Notes under the pieces: model-generated
Seen by the model: the letters and a program-made list of their open reading frames with translations, nothing else
Told to the model about the DNA's origin: nothing
Databases searched by the model: none
DNA from: Marinomonas rhodophyticola
GTDB lineage: Bacteria; Pseudomonadota; Gammaproteobacteria; Pseudomonadales; Marinomonadaceae
Length of the DNA stretch: 64,000 nucleotides
Assembly (NCBI RefSeq): GCF_026113935.1
Contig: NZ_JAPEUL010000009.1
Coordinates: forward strand, 206,501-270,500
Direction: 5' to 3'
Position numbers and translations under genes: made by a program
Shown: positions 9,534 through 19,666 of the stretch, piece by piece
How the letters are laid out: each line of letters starts with the position of its first letter
How positions within the stretch are numbered: position 1 is the first letter of the stretch

Positions 9534-12500
9534 ATGTTTAAAGCGATTGAGGTGTTACAGCCTAACTTCATTCAGCGTCCACTCAATGAATTGTGGCAGC
9601 TCATTTCCCCTCTTTACAATATGGACGAAGAGAAGTGGTTAAACGAACTACTGCCTTTGGCAAAACCGTCTGAAGAAGAGCTGGCAATACAAACCGACGC
9701 CGCTGCCACGCTCATCGCGGAAGTCCGCAAAGACGACGACAGCATGTCAATGATTGACGCCTTGCTACTGGAATACAGTCTCGATACCAAAGAAGGCATT
9801 TTGCTGATGTGTTTGGCAGAAGCCTTGATGCGCGTGCCAGATAAAGAAACCGCAGACGCTTTTATTAAAGACCGTTTGAGCGTCGCTGACTGGGCATCTC
9901 ATGCAAAAAACTCCGACTCTTTTTTCGTTAACGCGTCTACTTGGGGCTTATTATTGACGGGTAAAATCGTCACCATGAGCGAGAAAAAGACGGCACACCA
10001 GCCAATTTGGTGAACCGCATGGTGAACCGTGTCTCTGAGCCAGTGATTCGTAAAGCAATGAACCAAGCGATGAAAATCATGGGGCATCAATTCGTTCTAG
10101 GTCGCAGCATTGAAGAAGCTTTGTCTCGAGGTAAAAGCTACCGTGACAAGGGTTACACTTATTCTTTCGACATGCTGGGTGAAGCGGCATTAACCGCAGA
10201 AGATGCCGACAAATACTTACGCTCTTATGAGCAAGCGGTTGAATCTGTTGGTAAAGACACTTATAGCCAAAAGCATCGCCCGACTATTTCTATCAAACTT
10301 TCCGCTCTGCACCCACGTTATCAAGTCGGTTGTGAAGAACGTGTTATGACCGAACTTTTTGCCAGTGTAAAAGGCTTGATCACCAAAGCCCGTGCGCTCA
10401 ACGTTGGCATCACAATCGATGCCGAAGAAGCCGATCGTCTTGAGCTATCGTTGCATTTGTTTGAGAAGCTTTTCCGTGACGAATGTACCAAAGGATGGGG
10501 CTTGTTCGGTCTTGTGGTTCAGGCCTACTCTAAACGCGCGCTACCGGTTTTGGTTTGGTTGGCGGCTCTCTCTAAAGAGCAAGGCGATCGTATTCCTGTG
10601 CGTCTTGTAAAAGGCGCTTACTGGGATTCTGAAATAAAGATGTGCCAACAACGCGGCATCAATGGTTATCCTGTTTACACTCGTAAAGAATCCACCGATG
10701 TTTCTTACTTGGCGTGTGCTCACTTCTTATTAAGCGAGCACACTCGTGCCAATATCTTCCCTCAATTTGCCAGCCACAATGCGCATACTATCGCGACAAT
10801 CAGCTGCCTAGCCAAGCAATTAGGAGCGACGACAGAGGAATTCGAATTCCAACGTTTACACGGCATGGGCGATGCCCTTTATAACCGCTTAATCAAAGGC
10901 AGCGACATTTGTGTACGCATATACGCACCCGTTGGTAGCCATAAAGATTTGCTTCCCTACTTGGTTCGTCGCCTACTTGAGAACGGCGCCAACAGCTCAT
11001 TCGTACACCGTTTGATCGATGCCAGTTATCCCATTGCCGAGCTAATCAACCACCCAGTGACCACGCTGGAAAGCCGAAAGTCTCTGGCGAACCCACATAT
11101 CACGCTTCCATCGGCCTTGTTTAACGACCGTAAAAACTCCTTTGGTCCAAACATTGAAATCGAATCCGAATGGACGCCTTTCAAGGCGAAAATTGCCCCA
11201 TTTATGGGACAAGATACCCAATGGCGTGCCTTCCCTATCGTGGGTGGCGAAAAAGTCACAACGGGCAATACGCATACAGTACAAAGCCCTTATGATCACA
11301 GCCAAACCGCGGGTGAAATTGACTGGGCAGACGCAGCGACTGTTACCAAGGCCATTGACCTGGCTGAAGCCGCTTTCCCTGCATGGTCTGCGCGTCCAGC
11401 GACAGAGCGTGCTGATTGCCTAGATAAAATGGCGGACTTGATGGAAGAAAACTACGCCGAATTGATGGCGCTTTGCCACCGTGAAGCGGGTAAAACCATC
11501 CAAGACAGCATCGACGAAGTACGTGAAGCGGTGGATTTCTGTCGCTATTATGCTCAACAAGCTCGTAGCCACTTCGCCAATCCAGCTCGCTACACAGATT
11601 TCTTAGGCCAAGAAAAACAAGCCAAGCTAAACGGCCGTGGCGTGTTCACTTGCATCAGCCCATGGAACTTCCCATTGGCCATCTTTACCGGTCAAGTGGT
11701 TGCGGCTCTTGTCGTGGGTAACACCGTAGTGGCAAAACCTGCAGAACAAACCAGCTTGATTGCTTCTCGTGCGGTAGAAATGCTACACCAAGCGGGCGTT
11801 CCAACGGACGTACTTCACCTATTACTGGGTGACGGTGCCACCGTTGGCGCCCCCTTAACAAGCGACAAGCGCATTGCTGGCCTTGCTTTCACCGGTTCCA
11901 CCGGCACAGCACAATTAATCAACCGTACCCTAGCGGCGCGTGGCGTGGCACCTGTACCTATTATTGCAGAAACGGGCGGTCAAAACGCCATGTTGGTGGA
12001 TTCAACATCATTGCCTGAGCAAGTGGTTCGTGACGCCGTCCGTTCAGCCTTTGCCTCCGCGGGTCAGCGTTGTTCTGCCTTGCGCGTCTTGTTTGTACAA
12101 GCAGACATCGCAGATCGCGTTATTCCGATGATCAAAGGCGCCATGGCAGAGCAAAGCGTTGGCTTACCTTACCTACATAGCACAGATGTGGGTCCGGTTA
12201 TCGATAAAAAAGCACAAAAAATGCTGCTTGATCACATCGAATACATGAAAGCGAATGCTAAATTGATCGCCCAAACTGATTTGCCTGATTTTGCAGAAAA
12301 AGGCACTTTCGTTGCACCAACTGCGTTTGAGATCAACAGCATCGATCAGCTAACCGATGAAAAATTTGGTCCTATCATGCACGTTGTACGCTACAAAGCT
12401 CGCGACCTAGATAAGATCATCGATACGATCAACAACTCAGGTTTTGGTTTAACAATGGGTGTTCACAGCCGTAACGAAACCACGTGCGCGCGCATTGCTA

Positions 12501-12655
12501 GCCGTGCTCGCGTGGGTAACTTATACATTAACCGCGACCAAGTAGGTGCTGTGGTAGGCGTTCAACCTTTCGGTGGACAAGGCCTATCGGGCACAGGACC
12601 AAAAGCAGGTGGCCCACATTACCTTCAACGCTTCGCTATTGAGCAAGACCTTTAA
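9534..12655 (+). CDS. putA: Bifunctional proline dehydrogenase / P5C dehydrogenase PutA, frame broken once
   Basis: Oxidises proline to glutamate in two channelled steps. The start is ATG 9534 with GGGAGA upstream. The proline dehydrogenase barrel follows a helical N-terminus (signatures RLVKGAYWDSEIK, ASHNAHTIATI, YNRLIKGS). The aldehyde dehydrogenase module fills the C-terminal half, with Glu in AETGGQNAM and the catalytic Cys in SAGQRCSALRVL. The frame breaks at an A5 run (9984-9988); one extra A joins the first 150 or so residues to the rest, giving about 1040 residues. There is no N-terminal ribbon-helix-helix DNA-binding domain, so it should not repress its own gene; that fits the adjacent AraC regulator. 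The C-terminal domain found in longer PutAs is encoded separately by the next gene. Confidence 0.95.
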
Positions 12656-12669
12656 GGGGAGACACTATT

Positions 12670-13353
12670 ATGACAATCGTACAACCTATCCAAATTCAGG
12701 TCGCTCAGAAAATCTTCGAAGCATGGGACAAGCTTGGTGTGAAAGGCCGCGCTGACAAACTACAGCAGGCGCTTTATTCTTTTACCAATGAACAAAGAAA
12801 AATGGCCGCTTGGCAGATTGATAACGCCAAACAATCCATCGCTGAAACACGCCTCATGCCTGGTCCGACAGGTGAACGTAACGAGCTATCCAACCAAGGC
12901 CGTGGTGTGTTTCTTTGCATGTCTTTGATCGAAGGCGACAACGCCAGAGTCGGTTTAGTCGGCCAAGTGTTTGCGGCGCTTATTGCAGGCAACCCTGTGA
13001 TTACCGTCGGCCCGACAGGTCAAGAAATCATGGACATGATTTCGCCCTTCGTAGCCGAAGGCGTCATTCAAAACATTGCCGAATCAGCTCAAGACTCTTT
13101 GATCGAAGCAGACCACTTAGCTGGCATTGCTGTACTGTGCGACCCAGCGCAAGCACAACAGCTTAGCCAACGCCTTGCGGCGAAGAGTGGCTTGATTTGC
13201 CAATTGATTGAAGAAACCGATGCGCAACATCTAAGCGTGATCGCCAAACCGCATTACATTCTGCGTTTTGTCACTGAACGCACCGTGTCTAACAACACCA
13301 CCGCCATCGGCGGCAACGCGACACTGCTTGAATTGGGCAGCATGAACGACTAA
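12670..13353 (+). CDS. Stand-alone PutA C-terminal (ALDH-superfamily-like) domain protein
   Basis: A 227-residue protein starting 14 bases after the putA stop, with a GGGGAG ribosome-binding site. It resembles the extra C-terminal domain of long (type B) PutA proteins: a Rossmann-like segment (GLVGQVFAALIAGNPVITV near residues 97-115) and, at the very end, RTVSNNTTAIGGNATLLELG. That end matches the conserved C-terminal motif that seals the substrate tunnel in type B enzymes. No catalytic Cys or Glu motif of an active aldehyde dehydrogenase is present. Inferred role: structural partner supplied in trans to PutA for P5C dehydrogenase activity and channelling. Databases often label such proteins P5C dehydrogenase, which overstates their activity. 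Confidence 0.8.
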   Translation: MTIVQPIQIQVAQKIFEAWDKLGVKGRADKLQQALYSFTNEQRKMAAWQIDNAKQSIAETRLMPGPTGERNELSNQGRGVFLCMSLIEGDNARVGLVGQVFAALIAGNPVITVGPTGQEIMDMISPFVAEGVIQNIAESAQDSLIEADHLAGIAVLCDPAQAQQLSQRLAAKSGLICQLIEETDAQHLSVIAKPHYILRFVTERTVSNNTTAIGGNATLLELGSMND

Positions 13354-13383
13354 TTACCGCTCTAAATAAGATACACTTTAATG

Positions 13384-13422
13384 AAAACAGCCCTTTTTGA
13401 TAACAAAAAGGGCTGTTTTTTT
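13384..13422. terminator. Bidirectional terminator between the putA operon and the binding-protein gene
   Basis: aaaacagccctttttg and caaaaagggctgtttt form a strong stem with T runs on both sides, between convergent genes ending at 13353 and 13441. Confidence 0.9.
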
Positions 13423-13440
13423 ACCATCTAATACTTAGTA

Positions 13441-14507
13441 TTATTGATTTTCGTTGATGGAAAGCAATGCGTTTTCCCACGCTTTGATAAAGCGCTGCCG
13501 TTTTGAATCATCAAGGTAGACCATCAACGCTGGCCCCAAAGGAATAGGATGAAAATTAATCGTTTGGTCCTGTATATTTTGTCTTGATACTAGGGCATCA
13601 ATATCTGGATTCAAGGCCATCAATTCACTTTTCTGTGCAATCACTTCCTGTCCTTCTTTGGATATCAAGAAACTGACAAAGCGCTGTGCATTAGAAACAT
13701 GCTTGGCTTGTTTGGAGATAAACACTGCGCGGCTCACCACTAAAGCATAATCTTGCGGAATCACCACACCAATGCGGTTATCCCGTTTTTCACGAGCAAA
13801 AGAATACGACCCTAAAAGATTGTAACCAAATATCAAAGTACCAGAGGCAATATCGTCTAGTAACATAGCAGTCTGGCCATAAACCTTAGTTCGAGCACGC
13901 CCTAAACTCTCTTGTAAACGCCCACTAATACTTGATGTTACTTCGTCTTGCGTCGCCACTAAATAACCAATACCGGAGCTGCGCGCATCATAGGAGCCAA
14001 CTTTATGAACAAAAAAGTCATCGTCAATACGCATGGCGCTCGCCAATGACTCATGAGTCAGTGGAACAGTTTTCTCCTCAAAGGCTTGCTTGTTGTAAAC
14101 AAAAACAATGAGCAACCGTAAGTAAAGCCAATCACTTCATTACGCCAATTGGCCCAACTAGGTAAGGCCTCAACCGCTTCGCCAAATACCGGTTGTGCGT
14201 AACCATCATTAACAAGTCGGACCTGAAGATCCATGGCGGAGCTAATGACCACATCAGGCTGTTCTGCTAACGGTTTGGCCCTAATGGCTCGATCTAATTC
14301 CTGAGTATTAAATTCTCTGTACTCAAGCTTTATATCAGGGTTTTGTGCACTAAAAGTATCCAGTAAGGGGGCAATAGCGTTTAAATCTGTCGCACTGTAT
14401 ATGGTTAACCTGTCCGCTTCCCATATCGTGGGTAACACAGTCGTCTCTGCAATCACCTTGCTCGCCATCACCAGAGAAATACATAATAAGCCTATTCGCT
14501 TCGACAT
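13441..14507 (-). CDS. Periplasmic solute-binding protein (COG1840/AfuA-like) next to a TctE-like kinase, frame broken once
   Basis: Extracellular solute-binding protein family 1 with a signal peptide (ISLVMASKVIA-ETTVLP). Its start overlaps the end of the kinase gene by 16 bases. The fold signatures are LTIYSATDLNAIAPLLDTF near residue 33, PDVVISSAMDLQVRLVNDGYA near residue 85, and the C-terminal segment ISKQAKHVSNAQRFVSFLIS. Near 14110-14119 one base appears to be missing, so the N-terminal 130 residues and the C-terminal 220 lie in different frames; total about 355 residues. No ABC permease or ATPase gene is nearby. Because it is the third gene of a response regulator-kinase-binding protein operon, an inferred role is ligand sensing for the kinase rather than transport. 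Confidence 0.8.
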
Positions 14508-15885
14508 ACGGTCCCCTCTTTTGGCAAATGCACTCTTGCTCGAAGCCCTCCAAATGGACTGTCCTCCAAGAAAAAATCACCGCCATGGGCTTCCGTAACG
14601 CTAGCGACAATAGACAAACCAAGACCAGAACCACTTAATCCATTATCCAAGCGCTGAAAACGCTCTAATGCTTTTTCTCTCAACTCAAAAGGAATACCAG
14701 GGCCAGCATCGTCAATCATAATATCAATGCCAGAGATATCTGCTCGCAAGTGAATCTCAATCAGGTTCTGTTCGGGACCGTAATACACCGCGTTATCCAA
14801 AAGATTACGTACCGCTTCACGTAAGCTAATAGAATCCCCCATAAACAAAGGTAATGTCTGCTCACATTGATAAGAAAATTCGACCTGACGGTGAGCATTG
14901 TCACGCACACATTCCGTTAATAACTGTTTCATGATGCCCTCAATGTCCATCTGTTCATTCACTACAGTGTCACTACGATGTACTACCATGGCGTGAGTAA
15001 GCAGTTGATTGGTTAATCGTGTCAAACGTTCATGCTCTTTACGAATTTTACCTAAATGCTCAGGTAAATCCGCTAGGTTTTGACTTTGACTGGCAATGTC
15101 CAATTGAGCCTGCGTAGCACTTTGTGCGGTACGAATTTGGTGACTAGCATCGGCGATAAAACGCTTCATTACAGCTAAGTTAGATAATAGTTGCGCTTGG
15201 TAATCGTTAATTGCGCTTACCAGTGGAGAGACTTCTTGAATAGGCGTAGTTTGAATAGGCTCTGCCGATAAAAGCGAATGGGAAGCAAGGCTTTTGGAAA
15301 TAGAGCCTCAGCGGCTCAAGAGCGCGATTAATCGCTACCCATAAGACAATCATCACAAATACCATAAGACCAAACAACACAGCAAAACTTCGGTACAAGA
15401 TATCATTCATCATCTTATGACGCGCTCTAAGCGTTTGCGCCAACACGACCGTTACCCAACCAGAAACAGCTGGCTCAGAAAGCCTTTTTGGCGAATGACC
15501 ACCCGCACCTCTTCAGATAGATAATGCGCATTATAAAAAGCAATAGCAGATTCTTCGTTGAATGCATCAGGCAAAGGCATATCAGCATAGCCAGTAATCA
15601 GCTCACCTTTGGTACCTAACGCCTGATAAAACACCTTATCTTCATCAGCAAGCTGCATCATCTCAAAAGCTGCATAAGGCAAATCTAAATCCACTTTTTT
15701 ATCATAAACATGCAAACCTTCCATGATAGACAAGCTGGCACTATTGAGCAGTCTGTCATAGGAATAATTGGCCGACTGACGGGCATAATGCCAAACGCCA
15801 AGGCTCAAAATAAAAAAAATAGACAATAACAATAACGCTGAGCGTCCCAACATTCGAGTACGTATTGAGTAGCTTTTTCAGTCAT
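14492..15885 (-). CDS. tctE: TctE-like sensor histidine kinase, frame broken three times
   Basis: Membrane sensor kinase of the TctE group, which controls tricarboxylate transporters. The likely start is ATG 15885, overlapping the end of the response-regulator gene, if one A is restored to the A5 run at 15874-15878 (MTEKSYSIRTR). The order is: first membrane segment (LLLLSIFFILSLGVWHY), periplasmic region of about 110 residues, second membrane segment (AVLFGLMVFVMIVLWVAIN), HAMP-like linker, DHp helix with the phospho-acceptor His in FIADASHQIRT, and ATPase boxes NLLDNAVYYG, DDAGPGIP and GSGLGLSIV. Further breaks lie near 15470-15475 (a base missing) and at 15303-15309 (GAGGCTC where GAGCTC restores the frame). 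Four-residue agreement with TctE across all segments suggests errors, not decay. Confidence 0.85.
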
Positions 15886-16546
15886 CAACATGCGCTAAAT
15901 ACCCTAATCCACGAATGGTCTTAATGATCAAAGTAGAGCCGTCGAGCTGTTTTCTTAAGCGCGTCAAAGTTTGTTCTATGGCATTAGGCGTGTAGGCCTC
16001 ATCGTAACTGTAAAGCCGATTAGCAATGTCATCTTTCGTCAGTACCCGATCCAGATTTTTTAGAAACAGTTCCAACAATTGCAATTCTCTTGGTCGCAAA
16101 TCTAAGGTAACTTCGTTCACTTTGGCAGAGTGCGCGGCTAAGTCATAGACCAAATTACCGCACTGTATTTCGTTACTTGCTCCACCTCGCTCACGTCGAT
16201 AAAGCGCACGGCAACGAGCTGCCAACTCACGAAAATCAAAGGGTTTTGCTAGATAATCATCTGCCCCAAAATCTAATGAACTGACCCTATCATCGACTTC
16301 AGTTCGAGCTGTTAATACCAACACGGGAAGACGGCTCCCCCTATTTCTGAGACTCTGCAGTAACTGAAATCCACTCTTGCCAGGCAAGTTGATGTCTAAA
16401 ATCAACAAATCAAAATCATCAAACGACAAACTCGCTTCTGCTTTCTCAACTGAACCAATCCAATCAATCGGATGACCTAAATTCCTAAAATACACACGAA
16501 TCGAGTCGGCCAAGCTCTCATTGTCTTCAATCAATAACATACGCAT
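15878..16546 (-). CDS. tctD: TctD-like response regulator (OmpR family)
   Basis: DNA-binding response regulator of 222 residues. The receiver domain has the acidic pair in LLIEDNESL, the phospho-acceptor Asp in DLLILDINLPGKSG (near residue 51), Thr in VLVLTART and Lys in DYLAKPFDF. A winged-helix OmpR-type output domain follows (RPRELQLLELFLKN, then ALTRLRKQL and the terminal IRGLGYLAH). It is divergent from tctC and first in the operon with the kinase and binding protein. Paired direct repeats in the intergenic region toward tctC are a plausible binding site, so activation of tctCBA is inferred. Confidence 0.9.
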   Translation of the reverse strand: MRMLLIEDNESLADSIRVYFRNLGHPIDWIGSVEKAEASLSFDDFDLLILDINLPGKSGFQLLQSLRNRGSRLPVLVLTARTEVDDRVSSLDFGADDYLAKPFDFRELAARCRALYRRERGGASNEIQCGNLVYDLAAHSAKVNEVTLDLRPRELQLLELFLKNLDRVLTKDDIANRLYSYDEAYTPNAIEQTLTRLRKQLDGSTLIIKTIRGLGYLAHVDD

Positions 16547-16570
16547 GACGGAACCCTATCTCTTCTTCTT

Positions 16571-16590
16571 GTCAGGTTAGTGTCAGTTTA
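16571..16590 (+). promoter_or_regulatory. Direct repeats, candidate TctD binding site upstream of tctC
   Basis: gtcaggtta (16571) and gtcagttta (16582) are repeated with an 11-base period, the spacing used by OmpR-family dimers binding tandem half-sites. The pair sits about 80-95 bases upstream of tctC and just before the divergent regulator gene. Confidence 0.45.
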
Positions 16591-16665
16591 AAGGAGTAAC
16601 TTTGTCCACTCCTGTGCAACCTTGTACAGCAAAATAAAACAAAAAGAAATTTGGAGAATAAAAAG

Positions 16666-17643
16666 ATGAAATCCAACATTGCCTCACTGTTATTGGTTGG
16701 CGGTCTTACCGCAGCACTAAATGTCAGCGCCTTTGAACCATCCAAACCCAGCTGTATTGCCCCTGCCAAACCAGGTGGTGGCTTCGATTTAACTTGTCGT
16801 ATTTTGTCCACTGGTTTTGCTAATGCAGGGATCACCGATATCCCAATGGCCGTGACCTTTATGCCAGGTGGTGTCGGTGCGGTTGCTTACAACTACATCA
16901 ACTCCACAACGCCAGATGATCCAAACAAATTAGTCGCTTTTAGCTCAGGTTCTCTACTAAACCTTGCTCAGGGCAAATTCGGCAAAAACTTAGATGAAAA
17001 TGACGCTCGTTGGGTCGGTACAGCAGGAGTCGATTATGGTGCCATCATGGTTCGCGCGGATGCACCATGGAACACGCTTGGTGAGTTAGTTGACGATATC
17101 AAAAAAGACCCAAGCGCATTTGTGTTAGGAGCAGGTGGTGGCGTTGGTAGCCAAGACTGGATGAAAGCCGCAATATTAATGAAATCGACAGGTGTTGATC
17201 CGAAAAAAATGCGCTATGTTGCCTACGAAGGTGGCGGTGAGGCCTCAGCCGCTTTGCTTGGTGGACATATTAAAGTCTATCCAGGCGATGTTGGTGAAAT
17301 CAAAGGTTTAGTTGAATCTGGCAAAGTAAAAATCCTAGCAATCATGTCCCCTGAACGCTTAAAAGGTGACTTCGCTAATTACCCAACCGCTATTGAACAA
17401 GGTTATGACGCCGAATGGACCATTCTTCGCGGTTACTATTTAGGCCCTAAAGTGTCAGACGAGGCTTATAACTACTGGACTGCTCAATTCCAAAAAGCCT
17501 ATAAGAGCCCCGCTTTTGAGAAAGTCATTGTCGATCAAAATCTCGTGCCATTCAACATGTCTGGAGACGCTCTAGACAGCTACATTAAAGAACGCGTTGC
17601 CTTTATGCGCGGCTTAGCAAAAGAAGCTGGGTTAACGAACTAA
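16666..17643 (+). CDS. tctC: Tripartite tricarboxylate transporter binding protein TctC (Bug family)
   Basis: Periplasmic receptor of a TctCBA secondary carrier for citrate or another carboxylate. The start is ATG 16666 (MKSNIASLLLV) with TTTGGAG upstream; the TTG at 16651 would overlap this site. A signal peptide ends near LNVSA-FEPSK. Bug-family features are the first loop CIAPAKPGGGFDLTCR near residue 30 and GGGVGSQDWMKAAILMKS near residue 160, then YEGGGEASAALLGGHI. Length 325 is normal. It is followed by tctB and tctA and lies divergent to the TctD-like regulator. Confidence 0.93.
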   Translation: MKSNIASLLLVGGLTAALNVSAFEPSKPSCIAPAKPGGGFDLTCRILSTGFANAGITDIPMAVTFMPGGVGAVAYNYINSTTPDDPNKLVAFSSGSLLNLAQGKFGKNLDENDARWVGTAGVDYGAIMVRADAPWNTLGELVDDIKKDPSAFVLGAGGGVGSQDWMKAAILMKSTGVDPKKMRYVAYEGGGEASAALLGGHIKVYPGDVGEIKGLVESGKVKILAIMSPERLKGDFANYPTAIEQGYDAEWTILRGYYLGPKVSDEAYNYWTAQFQKAYKSPAFEKVIVDQNLVPFNMSGDALDSYIKERVAFMRGLAKEAGLTN

Positions 17644-17675
17644 TCAGTTGATACGTATTAAATTGAGGCAACTAC

Positions 17676-18116
17676 ATGTTATATGACCGCATTTTTGCGG
17701 GTGCATTATTGGTGCTGTCTGGGCTTATTGCCTGGACAGCTTTCCATTTCGATGTCCCGTTTCAATATGAACCATTAGGACCAAAAGCCTTTCCTATTAT
17801 CTTGTCTATTATATTAGCCGCATGCTGCATTTGGCTAATAGCCAAACCCGATAGTAATGCTTGGCATCCAAACAAAGAAGTTCTAACAAAAATCATCATA
17901 GGTCTGGTGATAATGATTTTGTATGCCGCCCTATTTGAAGAAGCGGGCTTCATTATTGCTACCACCATCGTGGGGGCCATTTTTAGCTGGTTATTTGGAG
18001 AAAAACCACTGAAAGCCTTCTTGTATGCTCTCGCCCTAAGCGTCATCAGCTATTTTTTATTAGCTTATTTAATGGAACTTAATGTCCCAACTGGCTTACT
18101 TCTCGGAGACTTATGA
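17676..18116 (+). CDS. tctB: Tripartite tricarboxylate transporter small permease TctB
   Basis: Small membrane subunit of the Tct carrier, 146 residues with four predicted membrane segments. Family features include the N-terminal RIFAGALLVLSGLIAWTAF helix, then FQYEPLGPKAFPIILSIILA (the conserved LGPxxFP segment after the first helix), and two C-terminal helices. It starts 32 bases after tctC and overlaps tctA by four bases, as in typical tct operons. Confidence 0.9.
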   Translation: MLYDRIFAGALLVLSGLIAWTAFHFDVPFQYEPLGPKAFPIILSIILAACCIWLIAKPDSNAWHPNKEVLTKIIIGLVIMILYAALFEEAGFIIATTIVGAIFSWLFGEKPLKAFLYALALSVISYFLLAYLMELNVPTGLLLGDL

Positions 18117-19603
18117 TGGACATTTTACATTATTTATCAATAGGCTTTTCTGTCGCTCTTACGCCCCTTAACTTAGGTTTGGTGTTAGCAGGCTGTTTTA
18201 TTGGTACATTAATTGGCTCATTGCCCGGTATTGGACCCATCAATGGCGTGGCTATTTTGTTACCATTGGCCTATTCCGTTGGTTTACCGCCAGAATCCGC
18301 TTTGATCTTATTAGCCGGTGTTTATTATGGCGCAGAATATGGTGGCCGAATTTCCAGTATTTTGCTAAACGTTCCAGGAGATGCGGGTGCCATAATGACA
18401 ACCTTGGATGGCTATCCTATGGCCAAACGTGGAGAAGCCGGTAGAGCATTAGCTTTATCCGCTGTGTCCTCTTTCTTTGGTAGTATCGGCGCCTTATTGT
18501 TAATGGTGATATTTGCACCATTACTCAGCAAACTAGCCATTCAGTTTGGCCCTTCTGAATACGTTTGGCTGATGATTTTTGCCTTCACTTGCTTGGCAAC
18601 CATGGTAGGCAAACGCCCTATTAAAACCGTCGTTGGCGTGGTCATAGGTCTACTTTTCGCGACCGTTGGCATTGATTCTGGTACGGGCATTTTGCGCTTT
18701 ACCATGGACATTCCAAACTTATTCGACGGTGTCGATTTTCTGGTTGTTGTCATCGGTATGTTTGCTATCAGTGAAGTTTTGGTACTGCTAGAAAGTTGGG
18801 CGCGTAATGACTTGAAACTGACACCTGTCGGAAAAAGTTTTGTCAGTTTTGCCGATTTAATGGCAGTAAAGTGGGTTGTACTACGCTCTACGCTTTCAGG
18901 CTTTTTGATTGGCGTATTACCAGGAACTGGAGCCTCTATTGCCAGCGCGGTTGCCTATGGTACAGAAAAGCGTTTCGCAGAAGGTCACAACGATAAGTTT
19001 GGCGAAGGCGATATTCGAGGTCTTGCTGCACCGGAAGCAGCAAACAACGCTGCAGCGGCGGGTTCTATGTTACCTATGCTAACTTTGGGTATTCCAGGTA
19101 GTGGTACAACCGCGATTCTACTTGGTGCATTACTAATGTTTAATATAACACCAGGACCATTATTATTTGAGCAACAACCCAATATTGCATGGGGACTGAT
19201 TGCTTCTATGTTCGTAGGTAATATCGCCTTGCTCGTATTGAACTTGCCACTCATTGGTGTCTTTGTTCGGCTACTGTCTATCAAACAATCATACCTCGTA
19301 CCTATTATCGTGATGCTGACTTTTGTCGGAATCTATTCGATTCATGGTGATTCGTTTGACCTGTTCTTTATGATTGTCTTGGGTATTTTTGCCTTCATTT
19401 TACGCAAATTAGGCTTCTCTCTCGCACCGGTCATTTTGGGCTTAGTACTAGGAGAAGTGTTAGAAGAAAACTTGCGTCGCGCATTGTCTATCAGTGGTGG
19501 CGATTGGTCTATCTTACTCAATGGCACCATGACTTATATCTTAGCCGTTGCAACAGTGGCCGCCCTTATCGCACCAAAAATACTAAAAGTGCTAAAAAAA
19601 TAA
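18113..19603 (+). CDS. tctA: Tripartite tricarboxylate transporter large permease TctA
   Basis: Channel-forming subunit of the Tct carrier, 496 residues with about 11-12 membrane segments. The duplicated TctA signatures are visible: GTLIGSLPGIGPINGVAILLP near residue 33 and GFLIGVLPGTGASIASAVAYG near residue 265, together with GVYYGAEYGGRISSILLNVPG and LGIPGSGTTAILLGALL. Its start overlaps the tctB stop (ATGATG). Substrate cannot be told from sequence; the TctDE-type regulators suggest citrate or a related carboxylate. Confidence 0.95.
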   Translation: MMDILHYLSIGFSVALTPLNLGLVLAGCFIGTLIGSLPGIGPINGVAILLPLAYSVGLPPESALILLAGVYYGAEYGGRISSILLNVPGDAGAIMTTLDGYPMAKRGEAGRALALSAVSSFFGSIGALLLMVIFAPLLSKLAIQFGPSEYVWLMIFAFTCLATMVGKRPIKTVVGVVIGLLFATVGIDSGTGILRFTMDIPNLFDGVDFLVVVIGMFAISEVLVLLESWARNDLKLTPVGKSFVSFADLMAVKWVVLRSTLSGFLIGVLPGTGASIASAVAYGTEKRFAEGHNDKFGEGDIRGLAAPEAANNAAAAGSMLPMLTLGIPGSGTTAILLGALLMFNITPGPLLFEQQPNIAWGLIASMFVGNIALLVLNLPLIGVFVRLLSIKQSYLVPIIVMLTFVGIYSIHGDSFDLFFMIVLGIFAFILRKLGFSLAPVILGLVLGEVLEENLRRALSISGGDWSILLNGTMTYILAVATVAALIAPKILKVLKK

Positions 19604-19628
19604 GTATCTATTAGTTTATGCATTGCTC

Positions 19629-19666
19629 TAAAAAACCGTCATAGTAAAAAATATGACGGTTTTTTT
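19629..19666 (+). terminator. Terminator after tctA
   Basis: aaaaaccgtcata / tatgacggttttt stem followed by T residues, 25 bases after the tctA stop. Confidence 0.9.
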
